DNA of 64,000 nucleotides from Trichopria drosophilae (lineage: Eukaryota > Arthropoda > Insecta > Hymenoptera > Diapriidae), in NCBI GenBank assembly GCA_030407085.1, contig CM059582.1, positions 211,760,001-211,824,000 on the forward strand, read 5' to 3'. The position numbers and the translations under genes were made by a program. Positions 10,720 through 21,892 of this stretch are shown piece by piece (within the stretch, counting starts at the first letter, position 1; every line of letters begins with the position of its first letter). The notes below the pieces were generated by a model that did not search any database, was not told the origin of the DNA, and was given only the letters and a program-made list of their open reading frames with translations.

Positions 10720-13700
10720 ATGGACACTAAATCGCAGCGCTCTCTACCCACCGAGGCTTCTCTTTCTCAGCAAGATTCAACGTTGTCTCTAGCGGTTTGG
10801 AATATTCATGGCCCGCATAATTTTTCAATGGCAACCAAGATCCAGCCTGATCGGATCATGAATTTTTCTGAGACCTGGTGTACTGAGCCAACTACTCCAC
10901 CTGAGATTTATGGTTCAGTGAACTTCTTCGTTCCAGCTACACGGGAAGGTTCAAGAGACAGATATTCCGGCGGTTTGTCAACATTTGTACCATTGTCGGG
11001 TTCACCAGTGCTGATTGAATCCTCCCCCCATTGGATTTTTATACTAGTTAATTCTCACCCGTTTCCATTAATTCAAGGTTCGTTTTATTTTCAACCTAAT
11101 TCAGATCTTCCATTGTTGTTAAATTCTCTTCAGTCAGTCCTTGACTCACTTTTAATTAAATTTCCGGACAGTATGTTTATTTTAGGGGGTGATTTCAATT
11201 CATGGACTGGTGATTTTCCGAATTTGTTTGAGGAGACTCAACTCGAGATTATTAGAAAAACATGTGATGAAAGAATTAATTCTCGGGGTAAATATTTATA
11301 CGATTTTATGTTTGAAAATAACTATGTTCTTTTAAATGGTCGTTCGCTCAGCGACTCACCCGCTCAGTTTACCTTTTTGGATAAGGGACGAAGCATTGTC
11401 GATTTGGTCTGGGTCTCTGCCGCCCACTTGTACATTGTTAGAGATTTTTTTATAGATCATGATGGTGGAGGCTCGGACCACTTTCCGACAGTCGTTCCGC
11501 TTTCCTTAACACTATGTAATTCGCCCTCTTTTTCGTGTTCGTCAAGCACTGCACCGTACAGATTTAAAGCGTCGTGGTCCCTTGAGGGTGAGTCTCGTCT
11601 TGTTAAGCGCATGAGTGAACGCAACCCGTATGAATTATTTTATGACCATGTTGCGCAAAGCCCGTCATTTGATGCCTTCTGCTCCGGTTTACTTGGCATT
11701 CTCATGCAAGAGGGTTTAGTAACCTTGGCCACTTCGTCTGAGAAGAAAAGTAGCTTAATACGTGCTGTACCGCAGTGGTATGATTCGTCCTGTAGGTCTG
11801 CCAGAAAAGCTATGAACAGGGCCCGTCATCTCCTGCGGTTGAACGGTCATGGGAGGCCCTTCGAAGTTTCCTATCTTGCCGCAAAGAAGGAATTTAAACA
11901 GGCAACAGTTGTTGCAAAAAGGCTTCACTCCTCACGACTGGCTGACGCCTTCGCGAGAGTGAGGGACTCCAAGGGTTTCTGGTCCACGGTTCGGAGGCAT
12001 AGGCGGTTTACTTTGTGTAGTTCGGCTGTGTCTCTTGAGGCCTGGGGCGGGCACTTGGAGCTCCTCTATCCTCCGAAGCCATCATTGCATTTGACCTTCT
12101 ATGGGACTTTTGACAGGGATCTTGATGGCTTAGTTTTGTCGCGAGAGTTGATGGAGAGCATGAAGAGACTAAAGTCTGGCAAAGCAGTTGGTCCGGACGG
12201 TATTCCGGCTGAAACTTGGAAGCTTCTCTCCGGAGAGTGGTTCTCTTATGTCCTAGACCTTTTTAATTTGATCCTGTCAACTGAGCTGCCTCCAGAGGGG
12301 CTGATGCGGGCTAATCTCTTCATGCTCTTTAAAAAGGGTGATCGAACTCTTCCCGAAAACTACCGTGCGATAGCCATTACCAACGCCTTAACGAAGCTCT
12401 TTACGCAGGTGCTTGCGGCGAGATTGGAGAACTGGCTCCAACATCGAGATATACTCCCGGATGAGCAAGCCGGATTTAGAAGAGGACGCTCTGCTGAAGA
12501 CAACATTTTTACGCTAAATGCAGCAGTCCAGATACAACTTAGGAAAAAAGCCTCGAAGTGCTATGTCCTTTTTGTCGACTTCCGCAGGGCGTTCGATTCT
12601 ATTCCTCACAACAAACTCTGGCTCAAGCTATATAAATTGGGGGTTAGTGCCAAAATGGTCAGGTTGCTTAAGGCCTTTTAAGAGTCAGCTAAATCGGCTG
12701 TTGTATGTGATGCCGGTACAACTGAGCCTGTTAGGGTGACTGCGGGTGTTCTACAGGGAGAAATTTTGAGCGCTCTGCTTTTCAATTTTTATATTTCCGA
12801 TATTGTGTCCTATTTCCGTGAACAAGGCTTGAGGGGCATTGATTTTACATCCATTTATGACCTTATGATGCTCCTTTTCGCTGATGACCTGGCGATATTC
12901 GCCTACTCTCCTGCTAATCTAAGAGCCAAATTAAAGGTGCTTGAGTCCTATTGTAGTTTGAATGGCCTGGATGTTAACCTTGACAAAACGAAAATACTAG
13001 TTTTCAGAAGGGGCGGCCCTTTGGACGCTTCTTCTAGAAGCTTCTTCTACGGCAATCAGCAGGTCGAGGTGGCGTCTACGTACCCTTACCTGGGTACAAT
13101 TGTTTCGTCACCAGCGAGCGGGCTGAAGGCAACTGAGAACGCTATCGCCAAGACCCGCCAAGCAACGGCGTCTATCTTGTCCATAATGGCCTCAGCAAGA
13201 TGTGACTCTAGCAGTACCGCCCTTAAATTGTATGGAGCCGCTATAATATCAACTCTCCTTTATGCTGCTCCCTGTTGGGCCCTCGGCCACCTGCATCTAT
13301 TGGAATCAGTGCAGGTCGAATTTTTTAAGAAATGGTTCAAGCTTCCAAAATCGACCCCGGCATACCTGTTACGCCTTGAGCTGGGACTTTATCCAATTTC
13401 GGTTGAAATTATACGTCGTGCTTTAATTTTAGTCATCAAATATATGCGCCAAGCCCCCACCAGTTTGGCGCGCCTCGGCCTATTTAGGCTTCTTGAGCTT
13501 AATATGGGTAACTCGGATGTATCTTGGATAAATTGGATTTCTCAGCTGAAGGCAGTCCTCCCTACATCCTACTACCCTAATTTATGGGCTCACTTTACGC
13601 CAGAAAATTGGGAATCTAATTTAAAGTCAACCTGCGAGACTTTTGCCACTTCCCTGCGTAATCTTGACCTGCGCCGCTATTTCGAGTCTGAATCGTGTCA

Positions 13701-14094
13701 GATTCCTATATATAGGCAATTTTCTGACGGTCTGGCCTCTCTTGCTCCTGTACGCTGCCAGCTTTCTCATTTACGCCTTAAAGTTCAGTTACGAAAGGCC
13801 ACCACATTCTCACGTTCATTTTGTATTGGCTCCACCTTGTACATGTACAATCCGACTGAGCCGTGTTCGGTTTGTAACACGGGCAGAATGGAGACACTGA
13901 TGCATATTTTGTGTGAGTGTCCTCATTCCAGCCCGTCAAGATCTAGACTCTACAGGAGTGGCTTGGTCCCTGATTGTGCGATTGAGAGTGTGTTGGCCTT
14001 TCTGATCCATTATTCCGATCCGCGTATTATAAAAGCCCTCTTTGGTTTTGTCTGCTCGTGCTTCAAAAGAAGAAAATTTCTTTTGGAAATGTAG
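10720..14094 (+). pseudogene. LINE A ORF2 (endonuclease-RT) with a single in-frame stop
   Basis: About 1125 codons from an ATG at 10720; the frame is open further upstream to 10480, so the start is a choice. The endonuclease part shows WNIHG, SETW (about residue 50), GGDFNSW (about 158) and SDHFP (about 252). The RT part shows VGPDGIP (about 491), NYRAIAI, QAGFRRGRS, FVDFRRAFDS, AGVLQGEILSALL and FADDLAIF (about 720, catalytic DD). The C-terminus has CSVCNTG then H and C residues, a CCHC-like site near residue 1048. One TAA at 12679-12681 lies between FVDFRRAFD and the LQGE block; the frame on both sides is the same and otherwise uninterrupted. The protein would nick DNA and copy element RNA. 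With the stop it would lose the catalytic FADD. Confidence 0.85.
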
Positions 14095-14360
14095 GTTACC
14101 TTGCGTAGTTTTATTTTTATTTTTATAGTTTTATTTGTATTTTTAGTTCTTCTCCCCCAGACCGTCTAGTGTACTGTACGGTAATTGCGTGTGCGTTATT
14201 GTTATTTTACTTGTATGAAAGGCAAGCCTGTCGGTCGTGTAATGTAATCTACTGTTTGTATTTTTATTTTTGTAAATTTTTTTCCTCTCTATTGTGTACT
14301 CCACCCAAAAGAATTTATGTATATTCACTTATGGGTCAATAAACTATACTACTATACTAT

Positions 14361-15085
14361 ATATATATATTCTTTATTTACTACACGTTTACGGGCGATA
14401 ACACCCTTTTGACATGAAATATTAACATTCACTTGGGGCAATTAAAATAACAAAAGTTATATAAATTTAAATAAGATTAGAATAAGACAACAATATAATA
14501 AGACTAGCAGTAATACCGTAACACCAAATCACGTGGTATACAATTTTTCTAAGGCTTATTAATCAATTTCTCCTTAATTTTTCAACATGTTCCCTATTTA
14601 CACCACCTTTTGACTTTTTTCACTTTTTGATAAATCAACTGTAACTTTTTTCTGAGACACGATTGAAAAAAATTTCTAAATTAAAAAGTTGGACTTTATG
14701 ATCTTTCGAATGCCGCATAGTGCATTTTAAAATTCATAACTGAAAAAATTCTGTAAGAAAATGAAAAGAACTGTGCCAAGTTACACCACTGTCCCCTACT
14801 AAAGACATAGACAACAAAGTATAGAATTCACTACTATTAAAATTGTTTATAAAGATAGATTCTGTTTATAAAGTTCGACAGTTTCATAATTTACAATTTT
14901 ATCATTTTTCTTACCATTACAAAATGTAAATTTGATTGAATTTGTAACTGTTCTGAATTAAAATAAAAATATTTCTGAGCGAAAAACACTGCCTAAGGGG
15001 ATCTACACCGGAATTTTCAACGGTTTTTGTACATTTTTTAGGGTTTTCGCAACATCTGTCCTATTATTTCTTATACATATGCATA
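14361..15085. other. AT-rich stretch without gene
   Basis: I see no supported gene, no clear inverted repeat and no tandem array here. Open frames are short and AT-biased. Confidence 0.4.
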
Positions 15086-15548
15086 CCCAAGTAGCACGCG
15101 GTGGTTACTTTAGCTGCTGTAGCTAAATGATAGTCACGGAAACGTTTCCACGGGTTTAGTGAAAGCCAAAATGCAGCCAATGCTTCCCGCAGCGCTACTG
15201 AAACCTTTTGGCAGCAAAAATTGGAGCTACTATGAAGCATGTATTCTGCAGCGCTACAAACTCACTGCGGCAGCAAAAAATTGCAGCAGCTTTGTAGCAT
15301 GGCATCATTGGTTGCAATCAGAGTGCTTCAAACTGCTTCCGGCAGCAAAAATTGCAGCAGTAATGCAGCTCATAGTTTGCAGCGCTACAAAGTGCCTGCG
15401 CCAGCACAAGTTGCAGCAAATATGCAGCAATATTAGAGGTTATGTACACGTCTAACTGTATACGGTTTGTAAAGAGGCCGTTTGCAAAATTCCTCGTGAC
15501 ACTTCTAATAAAAAGGAACACGATGAACGTTAAAAAATTCAAGGGCAC

Positions 15549-15768
15549 CTTCGCAAAGCAGCTTGATACGTTGAAAAATTTGATCTTTTTATCACGCACT
15601 TCTGTTTTGACCAAGATTGTGGATTTGGGATAACACGGTCATCTTTGCAAAGGGTATAGCCATTACGACCTGGTAGCCAAAACAAAATTCCATTTTCTAC
15701 CCAATTCTCTGGCACCGTGCAGAGGTTAATAGTGCCATTTTCTATTGTTTCCACGATTATCCACATTC
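15549..15768 (-). pseudogene. N-terminal exon of a DUF4806-type protein
   Basis: The peptide MWIIVETIENGT, VPENWVENGILFWLPG and PNPQSWSKQKC has the pattern (VVE, then xxxW and a tryptophan-proline pair, then SW) that I associate with the first exon of insect DUF4806-containing proteins. An acceptor-like TTTTCTAG precedes the ATG, and a possible donor (GCGAAG then GTGCCC) lies at 15549-15548. No DUF4806 C-terminal exon lies nearby. It appears to be a captured or leftover exon inside the TIR element 15086-16800. A related multi-exon gene, with a different N-terminus, lies at 53246-55848. Assignment is from motif memory and needs a search. Confidence 0.5.
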
Positions 15769-16040
15769 TAGAAAATTACAAAAACATGAAAATCGTCAAA
15801 ATACGTAATTTTTCAGAACAAATTTTTGTTCTTACCTGTTTTCACTCGAAAAACCTGATTGTGCTCACTTTTCTAACTTTATTCGGCTCTATCCTATCAC
15901 TTTTCGCGGGAAAATAAGGAAGCGCGTAATGATGAACGACATTACCCATAGAAGATAGAAATTTTGTGGTGGGTACTCGTAATTTTTCAATAAAATTCAC
16001 TCTATAATGCGTCTTGCTTAAGAATCATCAAGTCAGTATA

Positions 16041-16113
16041 GTCTGCGGTAGCGTAATGGTTAAGGCGTCGGCTTCGTAATGCGAGCGTCGCGGGTTCGAT
16101 CCCGCTTTCCACT
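16041..16113 (+). tRNA. Degenerate tRNA-like sequence (Thr-CGT-like anticodon loop)
   Basis: An A-box-like TAGCGTAATGGTTAAGGCG is followed by the loop TTCGTAA (possible CGT anticodon) and a perfect B-box-like GGTTCGATCC, then a T8 run after 16117 that could end RNA polymerase III transcription. The anticodon stem has mismatches next to the loop, the T-stem is off by one base, and the acceptor ends do not pair well. It is therefore more likely a tRNA pseudogene or a SINE-like promoter than a working tRNA. Confidence 0.45.
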
Positions 16114-16260
16114 GGATTTTTTTTCTGCGATAATTTAATTTATTTCTTATGAGCGTTAAGTATGTAAAAAAAGTATTGTAAAAAAGAATATATATGTAAT
16201 ATAAATACCCTTAACCCACTCCACTCTCCTCTTCTATCTATTTCCTATCCTGTTCGATCC

Positions 16261-16279
16261 TGCTCTCTCTCTCTCTCTT

Positions 16280-16312
<33 letters not shown>
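16261..16312. repeat. (CT)n microsatellite
   Basis: A run of CT dinucleotides with a few interruptions inside the central part of the TIR element 15086-16800. Confidence 0.9.
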
Positions 16313-16315
<3 letters not shown>

Positions 16316-17654
16316 GTAACTTCAAGAAATCAAAGTATCGAAATTTGTTTTTCGGTGCTACTAAACATTTGTTAAATAAATATGTTATTCGAGTATTTAG
16401 TTGTTTCTCCCAATTTTTTTTTCAGTGCATTAAATCTGAAATCGTGCTGCCGTGACGTTGCACACACAAAATTTTAGCGGTGGTGACGACACCGAAACAC
16501 TATCGCAGCAAGTCCGTAGCAAATGCATCCGACATAATAAATCTTTGCTGCAATAACGTCACCGTAGCTGTTTTGTAGCTTTTATGCAGCAAAATTGCTG
16601 GCAGCACAATAGCAACGGCAGCATCAGTCAAGCTACCACGACGTATTGGCAGACAGTATAAAATCCCCATTTCAGCTACGACGACGTTTCCGCAGTAGCT
16701 TCCGGAGCGCTACAAAGGTAGCTGCGGTGACTATTATGCTGCAACTCTTCGCTGCAGAAACGTCATTGCAGCTACTTTGCAGCTTGATGTGCTACTTGGG
16801 TATGTAGTATTAGAAAAAAAAACAAAAAAAGGATTATCAAAAAGTATTAAAATTCATTGCAAAAATACCGTGAAAAAACCACTTGATATTTTTTTCTTTT
16901 TAATCAATACTGTATAACAAAAAAAGTATTTCAATTTTTCTTAATCATTATTTGGTTCCTCCTTTCAGTATTTGGTTACACCATCTTGCAATTGATCGGG
17001 AAGGCTGAGTGATTCCTGTTCTAAAAATGATGGTGGTAATAATTAATATTTTTCAGGATCTATAAAAATTAGTTTGGTAGTGCTACCCAGTTTCAAAAAT
17101 ATACGCCGGGAACCAAAGTTGCAAAAAAATTAAATGGTATTTTAATTTTAAATTGTCTAATTTTTTGTAAAGTTTCCGAGTTTTTTATTAGACGCAGAAA
17201 TTCTTACAGATTGAATTTGATAAAGTTTTAAAATGTTCCAAGTTAAATATTTCAGATGCTTGAAGATTTATTTGACGAATTTTTGATGATCTTAGAAACT
17301 CCATACATATATATTCCAATTTCCCATATTGGAATTTGAAAAAAATTATGCCCCTCCAGTTCCAAAACATTTCTTGGTAGTTTTTCTGTAATAGTTCAGT
17401 AATTTTGTATGTTCATTGATAGTCTTCCGATTTTTCCAATATGGGTAAATCCACGAAACTTTTAACTTTCGGTGGCACAATTATTTTTTTTTATAATTTC
17501 AAGCACAATGTTGTCCATGGGCATATGTCTTCATATGTCCTTTACAAGTAATAATTCACTGTCGTGACTCATTTTTACTAAAGGCCCTTGAGATGCGGAC
17601 TTAAATTACCTGAGTTTTATACGTAAGGCTGTAAAATAAATGTAAGTAATTTAA

Positions 17655-18125
17655 TTCAGATGAAATTTAGCACTTGGGGGTTTCTGAGGTCACTGATCAT
17701 GAATCTAACGTCCAAATTTATAGTTTCAAAATGGCGGATTCAATATGGCGGACAAAAATACTAAAAATAATTAGATTTGGATGGAATTTGAGACTTGGGG
17801 GTTCTTGAGGTAGCTGATGATAAATCCAAAATCATAATTTATACTTTCAAAATGGCGGATTCAATATGGCGGACAAAAAGGTAAATATAATTAGATTTGG
17901 ATGGAATATGAGTCGTGGGGGTTTCTGAGGTTGCTCATCATAAATCCAACGTCAAAATTTATAGTTTCAAAACGGCAGATTGGATGTGTAGGACATAAAT
18001 GCTAAAATGTAATTAGATGGAACGTGAGACTTAGGGGTGTTCGAGGTTGCTTACCATGAATCTAATGTCAAAATTTATGATCTCTAAATAGCAAATACAA
18101 TATGTCTAACAAAAATTTTCAAGAC
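17655..18125. repeat. About 118-bp tandem repeat, four diverged units
   Basis: Each unit includes GACTTGGGGGTT, then TGAGGT, then TTTATAGTTTCAAAATGGCG, then ATTCAATATGGCGGAC and ATTAGATTTGGATGGAA. The last unit is the most worn. A related inverted block (two partial units with CAGCGACCCCGAAAACCCC and CCACCATTTTGAATTTTG) lies at 19420-19600 in the same TIR element, so the two blocks are inverted subterminal arrays. Confidence 0.75.
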
Positions 18126-18582
18126 CACAGAAAGTTACAAAGATTTGTAAATATAATGGTGGATTTATATATGGAGCAAAAAAATCCACAGTCATTTGAT
18201 TTGGGAAAATTCGGTACCTGAGTTTTTTGAAATCATTGATTAAGGTTGCTTTAAAGTGACAAAGTCAGTGATATCCGTACATGTAAATACATTTTTTAAC
18301 ACTCAGTGCCGAAAACTCGATTTTACACACTAGGGCGAAATTTTCGTGTACGTAAAATCGAGCTCTACGCACGTTGTGTTAAAAAATATTGTATGGAAAT
18401 ATCGATCTCCGTCTCGTGTTATTGACTTCACACTTGATGAAGATCGAAATTTTCGCCCTTGTTGCATAAAGTACTATTCTGATATAAAAAAATTTAGCGG
18501 ATTTTATTAATAAATAACGTTAATATATATTAAAAATAATCAATTTGAAGATTTGTAAATTATTACTGTATTTTTTATATAA

Positions 18583-19412
18583 CTATTTATATTTTATATA
18601 CACGTTACATAACAAATAAACATAAATGATATTGGGTGGCTTGAATTTTATTAGTTCATTTTCGATTGTTCTGCCTTTTTCTCGCATTGGATATATTCTT
18701 CCTGGAATTAACGGCATTTCTTGACTCAGGTGCCTTATTTCTTTAATGCGGTTTTCTAACATCTGATTTTGATTTTCTATTATGTTTATCAACTGTCAAA
18801 TAGCGATCAGGATTTAATGCATAATGTTTGCATGGCGGATTTTGTTGACATTCATTGCAAGACAAGTAATTAAGGAATAATGTGTCCCCTGCTATATTTG
18901 ACCACATTAGTTGATGAATTTTCATAGAGTTTCGGTGCTGGTTGTAAGTTTTCAATTAGAAGTGCGTCAATTTGTATCATATGTTCTTCCTTTATCAAAA
19001 ACATTTTCACTTTAGAATTCTTTGATTCAATGACATTAATTATATCTTGCGCTGAGGTAACATCTTTACCGAATGTTACAGCTCTATCACACAGTCCTTT
19101 AACAGTTCCACCTGTTCCATCAGCACAACTTTTGCCATGACTGGAAGTTGTGAAGTTCCATGTAGCGTAATCGAGTTTCAATACTTTACAATGATATGAA
19201 AATAAGTAGAAATTTGTTTTGTTTTTGTATTACGTGGAAGGTCCGTCGCTTTGAAAGTGAATTATTTTTAGATTGGGGACATAATTTTTTATCAGTTCTA
19301 ATATCCGCTGCATGTGTGCCCAAATAGCTGAAGCATCGTGACGTAAACATTCGGACACAGGGCAGAATGAAATACATTGTATTTCTTTAGATGTCATTTT
19401 GAATTTTTTCAT
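18583..19412 (-). pseudogene. Transposase-like protein of unknown family, frameshifted
   Basis: Reading the minus strand from about 19412: KMTSKEIQCISF, then VPNLKIIHFQSDGPST; a frame change near 19235; then YKNKTNFYLF, LDYATWNFTTSSHGKS, ADGTGGTVKG and KVKMFLIKEEHM; a second frame change near 18935; then MKIHQLMWSN, NYLSCNECQQNPPC and NPDRYLTVDK. The SDGP block followed by SHGKS..DGTGG recurs in many insect repeat proteins that I cannot name with certainty, and looks like an RNase H-fold nuclease core (D in SDGP) with a cysteine cluster. A helical tail (NQNQMLENRIKEI) follows in another frame. It lies within the TA-flanked TIR element 17442-20375 and is the likely source of its mobility in the past. 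At least two frameshifts make this copy dead. Confidence 0.55.
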
Positions 19413-20377
19413 TCTGACTACAGACTTGTAACCAGCGACTCCAAAAATCCCCACATAGCAATTTATACGAAAATATAAAAAAGTTGTCATAATATGTCCA
19501 CCATATCGGATCCACCATTTTGAATTTTGTAAATCTGACTCCAGATTCATGATCAGCGACCCCGAAAACCCCTAGATATCAATTTATATGAAAATCCAAT
19601 TGTATGACCAACGTTTGTATTTGGAAACCAATACTTGGTGGGGAAATTCGTGGACAGGAAACTGAATATAACAATTTTATAATAAAAATTTCATGCGGCC
19701 CGTGTAGATTGGGATAATATATGTTAAAATACAGTGATCAGGCCATACATGAAAGCAATTCCAATAGAAGTATAGATGTGCCATATAAAAATGTCCTCAT
19801 TTTGAAACAGTCACGTTTTGATTCTATAGATTTCAGGTGCTACTGCTCGGTTAATATTAGGAGCACATTTATTAATAATAGCCGAAATTCTTTATTAATG
19901 AATGTAGTATCCAAATCAAAGTTGAAATTTGGGACAGCTCTTGGGCCGCACTTTTTATGGCATTAAAAATGCCTCAAAATGCAATTTTCGAAAAAGTAGT
20001 GTCACGTAATTAACTCAATGTAACTTTCTGTTTACGTACGGCACACTTATGGCATGTGGGTTTTATGTTTAACCAACCATTTAGCTAAAGATTACACGTG
20101 AAATTGAAGCGAAACATTGCGGGCCGCAAATGTGGTATTGATGGGATCACACAAATTTCTAAGAGTGTCAATTACGATTTCGGCATTTTCGTGTTTATAA
20201 ATGTGTAATACAAACAGAATACGCACTATATGGCCTAATATTTATATTCATATTAAAGAACATAAACAACCTTATATACTTAAACTGAAATGCAATTATA
20301 ATAGAAGTAGAAATCGTAGATTTTCAAAGCGCAAGTCCTGTACCACGAAGGTTAAAAGTTTCGTGGATTTGCCCATA

Positions 20378-20975
20378 TGCCACTTTTGCACACTTGGACA
20401 ATAAGAACCATAACTAATAGAATTAATTCGTTTTTAAAACTGTTCTGACGCTGCTAAGCATGTGCCTCCATTTGTTTATCACGAAATATTGTTTTTACGA
20501 ATGTTTGAAAAAGAGATCGAGCTCATAAAAACAAATTGCGTTACAAAATCAACATAATTAAGTATTTTTCAAAGATTCACGAAATACTTTAATTGCAAAA
20601 TTCGAAATGGATAACCATGACAATTTGTTATCTCATGTATTGAAACGGTAGAGATTTGGTGAACTCTCTAGCTTCCAAAAAAAAAACATTAATTTAGAAA
20701 AATATAAATTTTAACTTATTATTACCCACTTTATAAATTTTATGTAACTCCGTACGATTTCCGCGTTCTATCGTACATGATTTGCGGACACTAAGTAGCG
20801 CTTCATCGTACACGATGAAAAGAGTACAATAAAGTGCCCGTATACGTACTCTATTCAAGCTGCAGCGACCAATAAACGTATGCTAACGATGCGTCTATAT
20901 CAAGAGGAGCGGTCGCTCCTCGCGCCAGGTTCTTATCAATCAAACCTCCGAATCACCTGTACTATATATATATAT
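20378..20975. other. AT-rich stretch without gene
   Basis: No gene supported. A patch near 20770-20850 repeats TCGTAC-type phrases. A TA microsatellite (20960-20985) adjoins the mariner-type end that follows. Confidence 0.4.
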
Positions 20976-21286
20976 GTATATATACAGGGTCATCGAAAAG
21001 TATCGGACCCCCCTAATATCTTCAGTTAGAATGCACTTAGGAGAAAATGTCCAATAGCAAAGTTGTATGGTTTCAAGCGGGGAGTAAGATGATGACCTTT
21101 ACTTTGACCTTGACCATGTCCTTCAAGGTCATTTCAAGGTTAATCTTATTTTTTTAAATAGAACCCCCTACATTTTATTGCATATTCTTATAGCTTATCT
21201 CGAGAGCTTTCCAAAACACTATAATAAAATATTTTTTTATTAAGTACTTTTTGAGTTATAAAGGTTTGAAGTTAACAATTTGTTAA

Positions 21287-21446
21287 GTGGTGTGCGAGTC
21301 CGACCAGTTAAGGCAAGAGTGGTGTGCGAGTCCGACCAGTTAAGGCAAGAGTGGTGTGCGAGTCCGACCAGTTAAGGCAAGAGTGGTGTGCGAGTCCGAC
21401 CAGTTAAGGCAAGAGTGGTGTGTGAGTCCGGCCAGTTAAGGCAAAT
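21287..21446. repeat. 32-bp tandem repeat, five units
   Basis: The unit is GTGGTGTGCGAGTCCGACCA then GTTAAGGCAAGA. The first four units are identical as read; the fifth has TGTGTGAG and CGGCCAG changes. The array lies inside a mariner-type element just 3' of the transposase fragment (in transposase orientation). Confidence 0.95.
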
Positions 21447-21496
21447 TTAATTCCAATTGGTTAGCTTGGGCAAAATATTTAATTGTACCAAACAAT

Positions 21497-21892
21497 TCAC
21501 AACAAATGTTCAAATTGTTGCCCTTCAACAGCCTGGCAATGTGCCAATCTGTTATAAACAGCCGAAACCGCATTCCGGTACGTTTCTGGCGGTATTAGTT
21601 CTATCTCTCGAGTTATTCTCCCTCTTAAATCATCTAAATCTTGAGGCTTGGTGGCATAAACTTTACTTTTCAAGTAACCCCACAAAAAAAAGTCAAGTCC
21701 GGAGACCGAGGTGGACACTCAATATGACCCCTTCGCCCTATCCACCTGTCCTGAAAGACCTCATTCAAATATTGACGGACAATGACACCATAATGAGGTG
21801 GAGCTCCATCCTGTTGGAAATAAATTTCATCCATATTTCCACCAGCTATGTCTCGAATAGCTGGAACAATTTATTCGCGAAGCATGACTAGG
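21497..21892 (-). pseudogene. 3' fragment of a mariner/Tc1-type transposase
   Basis: The minus strand encodes AIRDIAGGNMDEIYFQQDGA, then the IGRRGHIECPPRSPD block, then LDFFLWGYLKSKVY and LDDLRGRITREIELIP to a stop at 21497. The second catalytic D (QQDGA) and third D (RSPD) are present, but about 10 bp are missing between RSPDLT and LDFFLWG, breaking the frame. The copy at 22733 carries the same deletion. The 5' two thirds of the gene are absent here. The C-terminal end (AHCQAVEGQQFEHLL) is present only in this copy, so the two pieces are complementary. Confidence 0.8.

Larger units (their letters stand above)
9583..14360 (+). mobile_element. Non-LTR retrotransposon A (APE-type LINE)
   Basis: A two-ORF LINE: coiled-coil ORF1, then an overlapping ORF2 with endonuclease, reverse transcriptase and a C-terminal CCHC-type motif. 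The 3' end has AATAAA near 14338 and a short TACTA/TA-rich tail near 14345-14370. The 5' boundary upstream of 9583 is not defined, and no target duplication was found. Clade is left open: ORF1 resembles ORF1 proteins common in insect CR1/RTE-like elements, and no RNase H domain is seen. Confidence 0.85.
15086..16800. mobile_element. 1.7-kb TIR element with GCAGC-rich arms
   Basis: The ends are inverted repeats: CCCAAGTAGCAC at 15086 and its complement GTGCTACTTGGG ending at 16800. Each is flanked by TA (15084-15085 and 16801-16802), giving a TA target duplication. Inside each end, about 350 bp are full of GCAGC/GCTGC motifs in changing orientation (15165-15430, 16500-16790). The centre carries a DUF4806-type exon (minus), a tRNA-like sequence and a CT microsatellite. 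No transposase is visible, so it is non-autonomous. Confidence 0.75.
17442..20375 (-). mobile_element. 2.9-kb TIR element with TA target duplication
   Basis: The left end TGGGTAAATCCACGAAAC at 17442 is matched in inverse by GTTTCGTGGATTTGCCCA ending at 20375, with one substitution. Each is flanked by TA (17440-17441, 20376-20377). The inverted match continues through CTTTTAAC/GTTAAAAG. The interior holds tandem blocks at 17655-18125 and 19420-19600 and a broken transposase-like gene on the minus strand. A 68-bp relative with the same ends sits at 39302-39369. The superfamily is not recognised by me. Confidence 0.75.

Noticed and set aside
16041..16113. A functional tRNA-Thr gene
   Set aside because: The stems do not pair properly; kept only as a degenerate tRNA-like sequence.
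18285..18400. Hairpin between ATTTTTTAACAC and GTGTTAAAAAAT
   Set aside because: The arms are short and AT-rich, with no target duplication or related copies, so it could be chance within the TIR element.
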